Shown piece after piece: positions 7,760-14,595 of a stretch of 18,287 bases of DNA (its first letter is position 1; every line of letters begins with the position of its first letter). Location: NCBI GenBank assembly GCA_041738275.1, contig JBGSQD010000052.1:1-18287 (forward strand). The letters run 5' to 3'. The position numbers and the translations under genes are program-made. The DNA comes from JACPFJ01 sp041738275 (lineage in GTDB: Bacteria > Desulfobacterota > Desulfuromonadia > Geobacterales > Pseudopelobacteraceae). The notes under the pieces are model-generated. The model saw nothing but the letters and a program-made list of their open reading frames with translations, had not been told where the DNA came from and ran no database searches.

Positions 7760-8917
7760 TTACTTTCTAACCCGGTATTTCTCGTTGATCCTATTGATAA
7801 AGATCTTGGCTTCATCGGCACTTACAACACGATCAGGGGCACCGCTCAGGCCGGCCAGATTCATAAAATCTTCGGATGAGGTCCCGCGGCGAGTGAACTC
7901 GATCACGTCGACCCCTCCCATGGGAGGCAGCTTGAGGGTCAACATGTTCTCTCCCGAGTCAAGGCGGAAAAGTCCCAGCTCAGTCATATCCAGATAAGGT
8001 TTACCGGTGGCAACAAAGGCGTTCCCATTTACATCACCATCCACCCTCTGCCCCAGAACACGGGCTCGCAAACCATAGATGCCGGTTTCTGCAACCTTGA
8101 GCGGTATCTGAATAGTGGCGCCACGGAAATCCGCTCTCAACCATGACTGTGAACTGAACGCACCAAGATAGCTAATTTTGGTGGGTGCAGCATTTTGTGT
8201 GGGGAGCGCCGCATCCACTGCAGCGAGCGTAGCAGGTATATCCTTCTTCACCTCGGGCAGTTTGTCAAAGGCGTTCATCATCGAAACACCAATCTCGGCC
8301 AGACGTGCTGCTGTTAGGTGTTCTTTAAAACGCCAGCCGGCAAAGGGCTGAACAGGAGGATAATCAGGTGCTGAAAACGTAATAGAATCGATGCCGCCCT
8401 GAGGGGGGATGCTGACCTTTATTGTTGTCACTCCAGGTTTAACAGGCACGGTACCGACAGTGATCTCCTTGAAGACGCCGGCAGTGGACCCTGCTTTATA
8501 CTCCTTGCCGTCAACGTTCCATATATAACCATCTCCCTTGGCAACCGTTTTGAGCGCATACACCCCACCGATAGGAAGCTGCACCGTAAAGTTGGCAACA
8601 GTTCTTTCCGAGACACCCAGCAGCCACCCCTTGCCGCTAAACTTGCCATAAAGGTTGTATTGTGCCACCGTGACATTATCGGTCTTGGGATTATAGGCAG
8701 TTTCTGCTTCATAGCGGAATGTGCGGCGACCGCCAAGAATAATCAGATAATCCCGGTCTGCAGGCTCTTTGGGCAAGCCATCGCTCCAGCCAAGCTGGGT
8801 CACTATCATCTGCGCCAGTTCTTTCTGGGTAAATGGGGACGGATTCTTCTCTGCTGCCCAGACAGGAGTCACACAAAGGATAAGTACCGCAATTATCAGA
8901 TGCAAATAGTTGAACAT
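7760..8917 (-). CDS. Secreted protein with duplicated carbohydrate-binding-like beta domain, unknown function
   Basis: 385 residues starting with a signal peptide (hydrophobic residues 6-20, probable cleavage after VWA-A near 21-22). Two homologous segments of about 75 residues can be aligned by eye, 111-184 and 268-345. Each begins TVQLP or TIQIP, continues with GVYALK or GIYGLR, and ends IPPQGGIDSITF or LPPMGGVDVIEF. This alternating beta pattern recalls CBM6/CBM35-type sandwiches, but no sugar-binding residues can be assigned. A helical linker of about 60 residues separates the copies. The protein is exported, to the periplasm or surface. The ATG at 8917 has GGAGG 4 nt upstream; an in-frame start 22 codons earlier has none. 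comEC begins 4 nt after its stop, so it is the first gene of that operon. I do not recognise a characterised family. Confidence 0.8.
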   Translation of the reverse strand: MFNYLHLIIAVLILCVTPVWAAEKNPSPFTQKELAQMIVTQLGWSDGLPKEPADRDYLIILGGRRTFRYEAETAYNPKTDNVTVAQYNLYGKFSGKGWLLGVSERTVANFTVQLPIGGVYALKTVAKGDGYIWNVDGKEYKAGSTAGVFKEITVGTVPVKPGVTTIKVSIPPQGGIDSITFSAPDYPPVQPFAGWRFKEHLTAARLAEIGVSMMNAFDKLPEVKKDIPATLAAVDAALPTQNAAPTKISYLGAFSSQSWLRADFRGATIQIPLKVAETGIYGLRARVLGQRVDGDVNGNAFVATGKPYLDMTELGLFRLDSGENMLTLKLPPMGGVDVIEFTRRGTSSEDFMNLAGLSGAPDRVVSADEAKIFINRINEKYRVRK

Positions 8918-9004
8918 GACGCCTCCACTGTTTGTAATTACTGCTGCTGATTTACTGCAATAACAATCGGATAGGTTTTTCATCAGCTGATCGTTAACGG
9001 TAAT

Positions 9005-9034
9005 TGTATAACATATTTACATGCTACTTGAAAA
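9005..9034 (-). promoter_or_regulatory. Weak promoter candidate for the secreted protein-comEC operon
   Basis: The minus strand has TTTTCA (9029-9034), an 18-nt spacer and TATACA (9005-9010), about 90 nt before the ATG at 8917. Both boxes match consensus at about four of six positions. Confidence 0.3.
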
Positions 9035-9051
9035 CCTGACAAATCAGTGGT

Positions 9052-9084
9052 AAATAATACAAGTAAATATAGTTGTATTTATTT
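9052..9084. repeat. AT-rich inverted repeat in the divergent promoter region
   Basis: Left arm AAATAATACAA (9052-9062), a 10-nt spacer, and right arm TTGTATTTATTT (9073-9084), complementary apart from one inserted T. It lies just beyond the minus-strand promoter candidate and could be an operator for either direction. Confidence 0.4.
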
Positions 9085-9288
9085 CAAATCTGATTGAAAA
9101 GATCCTGCCGGCTCACCTGGTAACTGCAACCATATTTTGTTTGGCAATACTGATGAAAACTCTTGACGTACTACTTTATCGAGGACAAACTGACTTAATG
9201 AAGAATTCATCCGCTCCGTGCGAGCAGGATCAGGTTATCAATAAGTACATTTGTCGGCAGTTCCACTCTGGTTCTGCGGAGAGTTTGC

Positions 9289-10341
9289 ATGAATAAAAAC
9301 ATTTTGATTGTTGATGACGAGGAAATGATCAGAGAATTGCTTTCCTCGGCTCTCCTTCAGGAAGGCTATATCTGTCATCAGGCATCAAACGTTGACGATG
9401 CATTTTTAGTCCTGGATGAACAAAAAGTCGATTTAGTGATTTCAGATATCATGATGCCGGGCAGAAGCGGCGTAGAACTACTAAGAGACCTGAAAAAAAT
9501 CGATCCTGATATCACTGTCCTTATGATCACCGGTCTCTCCGACATGAACACCGCCATGGAATGCATCCATCTCGGGGCTGACGATTATATCACCAAGCCA
9601 TTCGGCATCAACAGGGTTATCCTGACGGTCAAAAACCTGATCGAAAAAAGAAATCTCGCCATTGAAAAGAAGAATTATCAGGTCAGCCTTGAATTCAAGG
9701 TAATGAAGCAGACCGAACAGATTAGAAACACCATGCACGAGCTGCACACAGCCTATGAGAACACCCTGACGGCCCTTGTCAAGGCTCTTGATGCCCGGGA
9801 AAAAGAAGTTGGCTCACATTCCGAGCGGGTTATGAACTTCTCCATCTTCATGGCCGGCAAACTTGGTATCGCTGGCAAAGAACTTGAAAAACTGGCCAAG
9901 GGAGCATTGCTCCATGATATCGGGAAGATCGGAATTCCTGACAATATTCTTCTCAAATCAGGCAAGCTGGGCGTGGATGAATGGGGAGAGATGCGCAGGC
10001 ATCCGCAGATCGGCTATGACATCTTGTCGGAGATCAGCTTTCTCAAGGGACCGGCAGAGATTATCCTGACTCATCATGAACGTTTCGACGGCAATGGGTA
10101 TCCCCAAAGACTTCAGGGCCAGCAGATTCCGATCGGCTCCCGCATATTCGGACTTGTGGATACGCTGGATGCCATGACCTCCGACCGCCCCTACCGCAAG
10201 GCCCTTCCTTTTGAAGCTGTGATCAGTGAGGTAAAAATGTTCCGGGGCACACAGTTCGACCCGGAGATTGCCGATATCTTCCTTTCTATCAATCGCGTTC
10301 AATGGGAAGATTGCGCCGGTAAGCATTTTTTAAAAGAATAA
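9289..10341 (+). CDS. REC-HD-GYP response regulator, cyclic-dinucleotide phosphodiesterase
   Basis: 350 residues. A receiver domain (1-120) has acidic D9/D10, phospho-acceptor D53, T81 and K103. A charged helical linker (about 115-165) joins it to an HD-GYP domain (about 160-350). The catalytic metal-site residues are present: HD at H209-D210 in LLHDIGKIGIPD, HHE at 262-264, and GYP at 270-272, followed by DTLDAMTSDRPYR. The family hydrolyses c-di-GMP, and some members act on 3',3'-cGAMP; substrate cannot be assigned from sequence. Phosphorylation by an unlinked histidine kinase, not in this window, would control it. GGAGAG lies 6 nt before the ATG. It is monocistronic and ends at a strong hairpin before the convergent fbp. 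Confidence 0.93.
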   Translation: MNKNILIVDDEEMIRELLSSALLQEGYICHQASNVDDAFLVLDEQKVDLVISDIMMPGRSGVELLRDLKKIDPDITVLMITGLSDMNTAMECIHLGADDYITKPFGINRVILTVKNLIEKRNLAIEKKNYQVSLEFKVMKQTEQIRNTMHELHTAYENTLTALVKALDAREKEVGSHSERVMNFSIFMAGKLGIAGKELEKLAKGALLHDIGKIGIPDNILLKSGKLGVDEWGEMRRHPQIGYDILSEISFLKGPAEIILTHHERFDGNGYPQRLQGQQIPIGSRIFGLVDTLDAMTSDRPYRKALPFEAVISEVKMFRGTQFDPEIADIFLSINRVQWEDCAGKHFLKE

Positions 10342-10380
10342 CAGAAATGGGGTAAGCATTCACTGCTTACCCCATTTCTG
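10342..10380. terminator. Perfect 17-bp hairpin between convergent HD-GYP gene and fbp, probable terminator
   Basis: CAGAAATGGGGTAAGCA (10342-10358), loop TTCAC, then its exact complement TGCTTACCCCATTTCTG (10364-10380). On the minus strand the stem is followed by TTATTCTTTT, so it best fits as the fbp terminator. On the plus strand it begins right after the HD-GYP stop codon but has no U-tract, so termination there is less certain. Confidence 0.75.
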
Positions 10381-10414
10381 CAAAGCGCCACCTTCCAATT
10401 ATATTTCTACCTTG

Positions 10415-11359
10415 CTAACAATTGCCGTTCAGGAATTCACCCGCCTTATTTACTTCATCATGGCAGCCGATATAAATCGGACAACGCTGATCCAGCCCCT
10501 CGGGTACTATATCCAGGATTGGAATTTCACCATTGGTGGCGGCTCCACCTGCCTGTTCTATCAGGAACGCCATGGGATTCAGCTCGAACAGTAAACGCAG
10601 CTTGCCGTTGGGGCTGTCGTTGAGGGCTGGATACATAAAGACCCCCTTGCCTTTCATCAATATCTGGTTGATGTCAGGCACAAAACCGCCGGAATAGCGC
10701 AACTTGGAGCCCTTTTCCTCCAGATAACGGATAAAGCGCTCGTTTGCTTCACTGTATTTATTACGCAGGCCGCCCGGCGAGTACATGTCACCTGACGGTT
10801 TCATCTGAACCTTTTCACGGGTCAGGGTGTACTCCATCAACTGGTTCATGGTGAACTCATAAACCCCCTTGCCAACGGAATAAACCATGGAGACCCTCGG
10901 ACCATAAAGGATGTACATGGCGCCAACCATTTTTCTTCCAGGCTGGAGCAGATCCTTGCCCTGATAGATACCCACTATGGTGCCCACTGCCAGATTCACA
11001 TCCACCAGCGAAGAACCATCCAGCGGATCATACGCGACTGAAAACATGCCCTGGGGATTGCTGGTGACCTGAAAAATCTCCTCCATCTCCTCGGAGGCAA
11101 TATTGCAGACTACGCCGGAATGTTGCAGCCGTTTACGCATGATCCGGTCGGAGAGCACATCCAGAGCCAGTTGTTCCTCGCCGTACAGGTTGGAGGTACC
11201 TGCTACACCCAGATCACCGGTACGAACCGCGTTGATGACATATTTGCTGGCCTCGGCGATTTCGCAGATGAGATGAACAAGATTGCCGCTGATGTTCTGA
11301 TCCCGCAAATGCCGACGCAGATCAATCTGGAATTTGGTCTTGCCTGCTTCGCTGTACAT
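10415..11359 (-). CDS. fbp: Fructose-1,6-bisphosphatase, class I
   Basis: 314 residues, slightly short of the ~330 typical of class I enzymes but with all core elements. It converts fructose-1,6-bisphosphate to fructose-6-phosphate in gluconeogenesis in the cytoplasm. Metal-binding acidic residues are seen at SEEMEE (89-94) and DPLDGSS (111-117). RYSGG (221-225) lies in the sugar-phosphate site, and the class I signature GKLRLLFELNPMAFL spans 252-266. The ATG at 11359 has GGAGG 4 nt upstream. The gene stands alone, with two promoter candidates upstream and a hairpin terminator downstream. A gluconeogenic enzyme is expected in an acetate-using Geobacter-type organism. Confidence 0.96.
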   Translation of the reverse strand: MYSEAGKTKFQIDLRRHLRDQNISGNLVHLICEIAEASKYVINAVRTGDLGVAGTSNLYGEEQLALDVLSDRIMRKRLQHSGVVCNIASEEMEEIFQVTSNPQGMFSVAYDPLDGSSLVDVNLAVGTIVGIYQGKDLLQPGRKMVGAMYILYGPRVSMVYSVGKGVYEFTMNQLMEYTLTREKVQMKPSGDMYSPGGLRNKYSEANERFIRYLEEKGSKLRYSGGFVPDINQILMKGKGVFMYPALNDSPNGKLRLLFELNPMAFLIEQAGGAATNGEIPILDIVPEGLDQRCPIYIGCHDEVNKAGEFLNGNC

Positions 11360-11417
11360 TTAACCTCCACAAATAGGTATTTGGAAAACTTTATCTATGT
11401 TTTTACGCAGAAAAGAT

Positions 11418-11446
11418 ATTATAAACGCCCGTTTCCAGTTTATCGA
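11418..11446 (-). promoter_or_regulatory. fbp promoter candidate P1 (proximal)
   Basis: The minus strand has TCGATA (11441-11446), a 17-nt spacer and a perfect TATAAT (11418-11423), about 58 nt before the fbp ATG. Confidence 0.5.
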
Positions 11447-11477
11447 TGTCGAGCGCAATAATGAGATTCAAGATAGT

Positions 11478-11506
11478 TATATACTGTAAACAACCTGTTT
11501 TATCAA
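11478..11506 (-). promoter_or_regulatory. fbp promoter candidate P2 (distal)
   Basis: The minus strand has TTGATA (11501-11506), a 17-nt spacer and TATATA (11478-11483), about 118 nt before the fbp ATG. Spacing is ideal and the -35 matches at five of six positions. Confidence 0.45.
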
Positions 11507-11657
11507 GCCTAAATAAATTTTAGTGAAGTTAATAAGATGCTCGGGACGATGTGAAACAGGAAATATCAGGGAAACAACTTTGAGGAGATATGTCAAATCA
11601 GGAATCCGGAAGATAAATGAGATAAGAATAGTCATAACCTCTCTGATTATTCAATTG

Positions 11658-11849
11658 CTATTTTTTTTCAGATGGCTGTCCCCCCTTGTCCAATCGCTTG
11701 TATTGCATATGCAGTACCACAAGGAAAAAGGGGAAAACTCCCGACAGCAATCCCCACAGCAAGGGATTTTTACCACGCTGCCGGGCCATGTAGCAACCAA
11801 GGGCAGCAGGAAGTCCGAACAGCATCAGCAGGAAAATCATTTCACTCAT
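11658..11849 (-). CDS. Small membrane protein (63 aa), unknown function
   Basis: A 63-residue protein with two hydrophobic segments (about residues 3-21 and 30-46) joined by the basic turn ARQRGKNPLLWG and ending in a charged tail. This hairpin-in-the-membrane layout, with a basic loop then a WGLL-type second segment, is common among short uncharacterised bacterial membrane proteins. The ATG at 11849 has AAGGA 7 nt upstream and a promoter candidate further up; a longer in-frame reading from 11927 would cover that promoter, so the shorter start is preferred. The 3' end has a run of eight A (SEKK then stop). No partner gene is evident. Confidence 0.65.
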   Translation of the reverse strand: MSEMIFLLMLFGLPAALGCYMARQRGKNPLLWGLLSGVFPFFLVVLHMQYKRLDKGGQPSEKK

Positions 11850-11889
11850 TAGCAGGTCCTTGTAGGCACATAAAGTTTGATTTTGTACG

Positions 11890-11918
11890 AGTGTAACATC
11901 ACTCATATGCATTGTAAA
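11890..11918 (-). promoter_or_regulatory. Promoter candidate for the 63-residue membrane protein
   Basis: The minus strand has TTTACA (11913-11918), a 17-nt spacer and TACACT (11890-11895), about 40 nt before the ATG at 11849. Confidence 0.45.
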
Positions 11919-11941
11919 CCGCATCAATTAACATTCTGCCT

Positions 11942-11960
11942 TACAGAGAATAGCTCTGTA
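11942..11960. repeat. Perfect 7-bp inverted repeat between two divergent membrane-protein genes
   Basis: TACAGAG, 5-nt spacer, CTCTGTA. It lies upstream of both the 63-residue protein (minus) and the 178-residue protein (plus), so it may be an operator. The stretch from here to 12099 is otherwise AT-rich with no convincing promoter. Confidence 0.35.
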
Positions 11961-12099
11961 TGACAAAATTTTAAACCATTGAGGTGACATCAATAATTAT
12001 TTATGTATTTTTATGAAATTTATGATATTTTCAAACAATCAAACATATTTTATGACTACTTAAAATATTCCCAACAAGCGCAGCACCAACCAAACTACT

Positions 12100-12636
12100 A
12101 TGAAAAAGCATTTACTTGTCATAAGTTCTGTACTGCTGATTATGAGTATTCTGGCTATTTCCCATGGCGCATATCTACAGTCGAATACCCCACAATTCGA
12201 CTTGTATCAGCAATATGTAGTGAACGACATGGCTGCGAGGCATCCTGGTGATGCGCTTGCGCCGGAACTCGGCATCGGTCTGGTTCTGGCTTCCGCATGG
12301 TCAATCGTCGGCTTCATACATGCGTTGATATGCCTGTTTTTTCTAGTAGGACTGCTCAGTGTCAGAAACAACCATATCCATTTCGGCAACAAATCACCTT
12401 ATATTTTCACATCACTGCTTTTCACGTTCTTTTGTGTTGTTTCTTCGCTGCATTATGCGTACATCGCGCTTGACAGTTTTACTTGGCTCTTCTATTTACG
12501 TGGCGCAGGGGAGATATTTGCCGCCCTCGGATTACTGACAGTGGCGTTTGCGTTACTACGGGAGATTGATATCCTGTCCCTACTAAACAACGTGAAGATG
12601 AGATTATGGAATGTGAAGCAGTCTAATATCCCTTGA
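12100..12636 (+). CDS. Integral membrane protein of unknown function (178 aa)
   Basis: I do not recognise this protein. It has four hydrophobic segments: residues 4-24 (possibly a signal anchor), about 55-86, 103-125 and 130-152, with a polar region at 25-52 that is probably external. The C-terminal 25 residues are polar with basic residues. There is no Shine-Dalgarno sequence before the ATG, which follows an AT-rich leader, and the coding sequence is visibly lower in G+C than its neighbours, so it may be lineage-specific or acquired. It is followed by a strong terminator. The continuous frame and membrane pattern support a real gene, but confidence is moderate because the start signal is poor. 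Confidence 0.6.
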   Translation: MKKHLLVISSVLLIMSILAISHGAYLQSNTPQFDLYQQYVVNDMAARHPGDALAPELGIGLVLASAWSIVGFIHALICLFFLVGLLSVRNNHIHFGNKSPYIFTSLLFTFFCVVSSLHYAYIALDSFTWLFYLRGAGEIFAALGLLTVAFALLREIDILSLLNNVKMRLWNVKQSNIP

Positions 12637-12677
12637 GAAAGGCCTCCGATCCGACGCGAGCATAATCCTGACACAAG

Positions 12678-12721
12678 AAAAACAACGGGCGTGCCGTGTA
12701 AGCGGTACGCCCGTTGTTTTT
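12678..12721. terminator. Bidirectional rho-independent terminator
   Basis: AAAAACAACGGGCGTGCCG (12678-12696), a 6-nt loop, then CGGTACGCCCGTTGTTTTT (12703-12721): 19 paired positions with a single G-U. There is a U-tract on both strands. It lies between the convergent 178-residue membrane protein gene and the LysR gene and should stop both. Confidence 0.92.
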
Positions 12722-12795
12722 GCCTGTATCAAAGTCATGATTGTCAAAACCTGCTGATTATTAAAAAGTATCTCATTTAGCCCTTACAACTATTG

Positions 12796-13701
12796 TTAAT
12801 TACGATGGTGCTGTTTGTGGTTCAACATCATCTCCCAAAAGGCTATTGCAGCAGGAGAAAGTTCCCTGCCGGCACGGCGGACAGCATAGAATTTCCTGGT
12901 GATGGCAACACCTGGAATCCTGATGGTAACAAGCTGGCCATTGGCTAATTCTTCGGCCACCGACATACTTGAGACAAAGGCATATCCTGTCCCGTCCAGA
13001 ATAGCGCGTTTAACGGCCTCATTACTACCGAGGACAGCAACGATCCGCAGAGCCTCTTTCCTGATCCAGGTACCTGCCAGACATTCGTACACCGCCTGCT
13101 GGGTCCCTGATCCCTGTTCACGCACCACCAGGGGAACCTTGCACAGTTCTTCCTGGCTCAGACTGAACTTCCCTGATGCAACAAGGTCAGGCGACACGGC
13201 GCAGACAATGGAATCCTCGCCCATGGGCACAAATTCAACAAGATCATTATCGTAGCGACCGCCGATAAATCCCAGCTCTATCTCCTCGGCCAGCAACTGC
13301 TGCACAACTGATCTGCTGTCACCCTGCACAACCTCAAGCCTGACTCTGGGGCAATCCTTAAGAAACCTGCCAAGTGCGGCAGGGATCAGACTGGTGCCGG
13401 GGATATTGCTTGCACCAACCCGCAGCACCACATCCTCCATACCGCGAAAGCGACGCACCGCAGATAGGGATTCGTTGCATTCATACCGGATGCGCCTGGC
13501 ACGTTCATGGAATAGCTTCCCCCCTTCCGTCAACAGGGCACCGCCGCGACCCCGGTCAAAAAGCCGGATACCCAGTTCATCTTCCAGAGACTGGATATGC
13601 TGGCTGGCGGTTGACTGGGTAATGCAGGTCTGTTCGGCTCCCTTTGAAAAACTGCGGGTATCGGCCACTGCCAGAAATACGTCGATCTGCTTTAAGGTCA
13701 T
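12796..13701 (-). CDS. LysR-family transcriptional regulator
   Basis: 301 residues, standard LysR length. The N-terminal winged helix-turn-helix (1-60) has the typical SFSKGAEQTCITQSTASQHI pattern and ends LGIRLFDRGR. A linker helix and a periplasmic-binding-protein-like effector domain (about 90-295) follow. The start of the effector domain, GASNIPGTSLIPAAL, resembles the CysB/Cbl and related subgroup that binds small anions, but the ligand cannot be assigned. GGGGTGA lies before the ATG. The gene is divergent from the DUF3047 gene with about 116 nt between start codons, the usual arrangement for a LysR protein controlling its divergent neighbour; the DUF3047 and nitroreductase genes are therefore the first candidates for targets. 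A palindrome sits 13 nt before its start codon. Confidence 0.93.
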   Translation of the reverse strand: MTLKQIDVFLAVADTRSFSKGAEQTCITQSTASQHIQSLEDELGIRLFDRGRGGALLTEGGKLFHERARRIRYECNESLSAVRRFRGMEDVVLRVGASNIPGTSLIPAALGRFLKDCPRVRLEVVQGDSRSVVQQLLAEEIELGFIGGRYDNDLVEFVPMGEDSIVCAVSPDLVASGKFSLSQEELCKVPLVVREQGSGTQQAVYECLAGTWIRKEALRIVAVLGSNEAVKRAILDGTGYAFVSSMSVAEELANGQLVTIRIPGVAITRKFYAVRRAGRELSPAAIAFWEMMLNHKQHHRN

Positions 13702-13714
13702 GAATAATCACCCC

Positions 13715-13731
13715 TATCGATGATATCGATA
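13715..13731. promoter_or_regulatory. Palindromic operator candidate TATCGAT-N3-ATCGATA
   Basis: A perfect 7-bp inverted repeat with a 3-nt centre, between the LysR -10 box and its ATG. The position would suit autorepression. Confidence 0.5.
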
Positions 13732-13743
13732 CAATCAATCGGT

Positions 13744-13772
13744 AATCTACAGAAAAGCAATTTGCGTTTCAA
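13744..13772 (-). promoter_or_regulatory. Promoter candidate for the LysR gene
   Basis: The minus strand has TTGAAA (13767-13772), a 17-nt spacer and TAGATT (13744-13749), about 42 nt before the LysR ATG. The palindrome at 13715-13731 lies just downstream of the expected transcription start. Confidence 0.45.
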
Positions 13773-13817
13773 CATATATTGATGATACTCATATAAAAAA
13801 CAGTGGAGGGAAATGGG

Positions 13818-14462
13818 ATGGGCAGAGAAATTATTTTAACAGTTGTTGTTCTTGTTACTTTCGTTACAGCCTCCCTGGCTGACGAATTGCCGGTCAGCCG
13901 CTTTGCCACCGAAGGACTGGCAGGATGGGAAACCAAGGTCTTCAAAGGATTAACCGACTACCAGCTTGCTCCTGAGAACGGCCGGACTGTTCTCAGGGCC
14001 CACAGCCGCGGCACGGCATCGGGACTGTTCAAAAAAGTGAATCTTGACCCGCAGCGCTTCCGCTATCTGCGGTGGTCCTGGAAGGTTGCCGGTATCGTAG
14101 AAAAAGGTGATGAGAAAACCAAGGCAGGAGATGACTATGCCGCGCGGATATATGTTGTTTTTCCGGGCCGTTTTTTCTGGCAGACCAAAGCCATCAACTA
14201 CATCTGGGCCAACCGCCTGGGGGTAGGCCAATCAATCCCCAACGCATTTACCGGTAATGCCATGATGGTCGCGGTTGAATCAGGCACGGCCAGAACCGGC
14301 CAGTGGCTGACCGAGGAGCGCGACATCCTGGCCGATTATCGCCGCCTTTTCAACGAAGAACCACGAAAGATCGGTGCTATTTCCATCATGACCGACACCG
14401 ACAACACCGGTTCCGAGGCCACGGCATGGTACGGTGAAATCAGCATCTCCACAGCTCGATAA
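13818..14462 (+). CDS. Secreted DUF3047-family protein
   Basis: 214 residues with a signal peptide (hydrophobic residues 5-18, probable cleavage after ASLA at 21). The mature part shows the recurring DUF3047 pattern: RYLRWSWKV, DDYAARIYVVFPG, INYIWAN, VESG followed by GQW and EERDI, and near the end IMTDTDNTGSEATAWYGEI. Function of the family is not established; it is a periplasmic beta-rich protein. The ATG at 13818 is chosen because GGAGGG lies 7 nt upstream; an in-frame GTG at 13803 would place this site inside the coding sequence. It is divergent from the LysR gene and about 130 nt before the nitroreductase fusion on the same strand, so the two may share regulation. Confidence 0.88.
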   Translation: MGREIILTVVVLVTFVTASLADELPVSRFATEGLAGWETKVFKGLTDYQLAPENGRTVLRAHSRGTASGLFKKVNLDPQRFRYLRWSWKVAGIVEKGDEKTKAGDDYAARIYVVFPGRFFWQTKAINYIWANRLGVGQSIPNAFTGNAMMVAVESGTARTGQWLTEERDILADYRRLFNEEPRKIGAISIMTDTDNTGSEATAWYGEISISTAR

Positions 14463-14584
14463 TTTCCTTCCAAAGAACTTCACGCTGAATTATATTGCGC
14501 ATTAAATGATTTGCGTCTACACAACTTGATATTCAAGACCTGGCTCTTGCCATTGGCCTGAAGAAGTGAAGACATCACGGACTC

Positions 14585-14589
14585 AGGAG
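14585..14589 (+). promoter_or_regulatory. Ribosome binding site AGGAG used to choose the nitroreductase start
   Basis: AGGAG is 6 nt before the ATG at 14596. An alternative ATG at 14608 has GGGGG 4 nt upstream and would remove only four residues. Confidence 0.6.
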
Positions 14590-14595
14590 TGGGTA

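Larger units (their letters stand above)
8918..9288 (+). other. 371-bp AT-rich divergent intergenic region
   Basis: It separates the secreted-protein/comEC operon (minus) from the REC-HD-GYP gene (plus). It holds a weak minus-strand promoter candidate (9005-9034) and an AT-rich inverted repeat (9052-9084). No clear sigma-70 or sigma-54 promoter for the plus-strand gene was found, although TTGACG occurs at 9163-9168 without a good -10. A 47-codon open frame here has no ribosome site and is not called. Confidence 0.6.
11360..11657. other. 298-bp non-coding stretch upstream of fbp
   Basis: It contains the fbp leader and two promoter candidates between 11418 and 11506. From 11507 to 11657 I see nothing convincing: no ribosome site with a plausible reading frame, no hairpin with a U-tract and no repeat. 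Confidence 0.5.

Noticed and set aside
9153..9296. 47-codon open frame ending inside the start of the REC-HD-GYP gene
   Set aside because: No ribosome site before its ATG, no recognisable protein features, and it would cover the leader and ribosome site of the real gene.
12003..12251. 82-codon plus-strand frame upstream of and overlapping the 178-residue membrane protein
   Set aside because: It begins in AT-rich leader, overlaps the better frame and shows no domain. A GAGGTG upstream is 14 nt or more from its ATG.
14521..14570. Sigma-54 promoter upstream of the nitroreductase (TGGCTCTTGCC)
   Set aside because: The GG and GC elements are not at the required 10-nt spacing.
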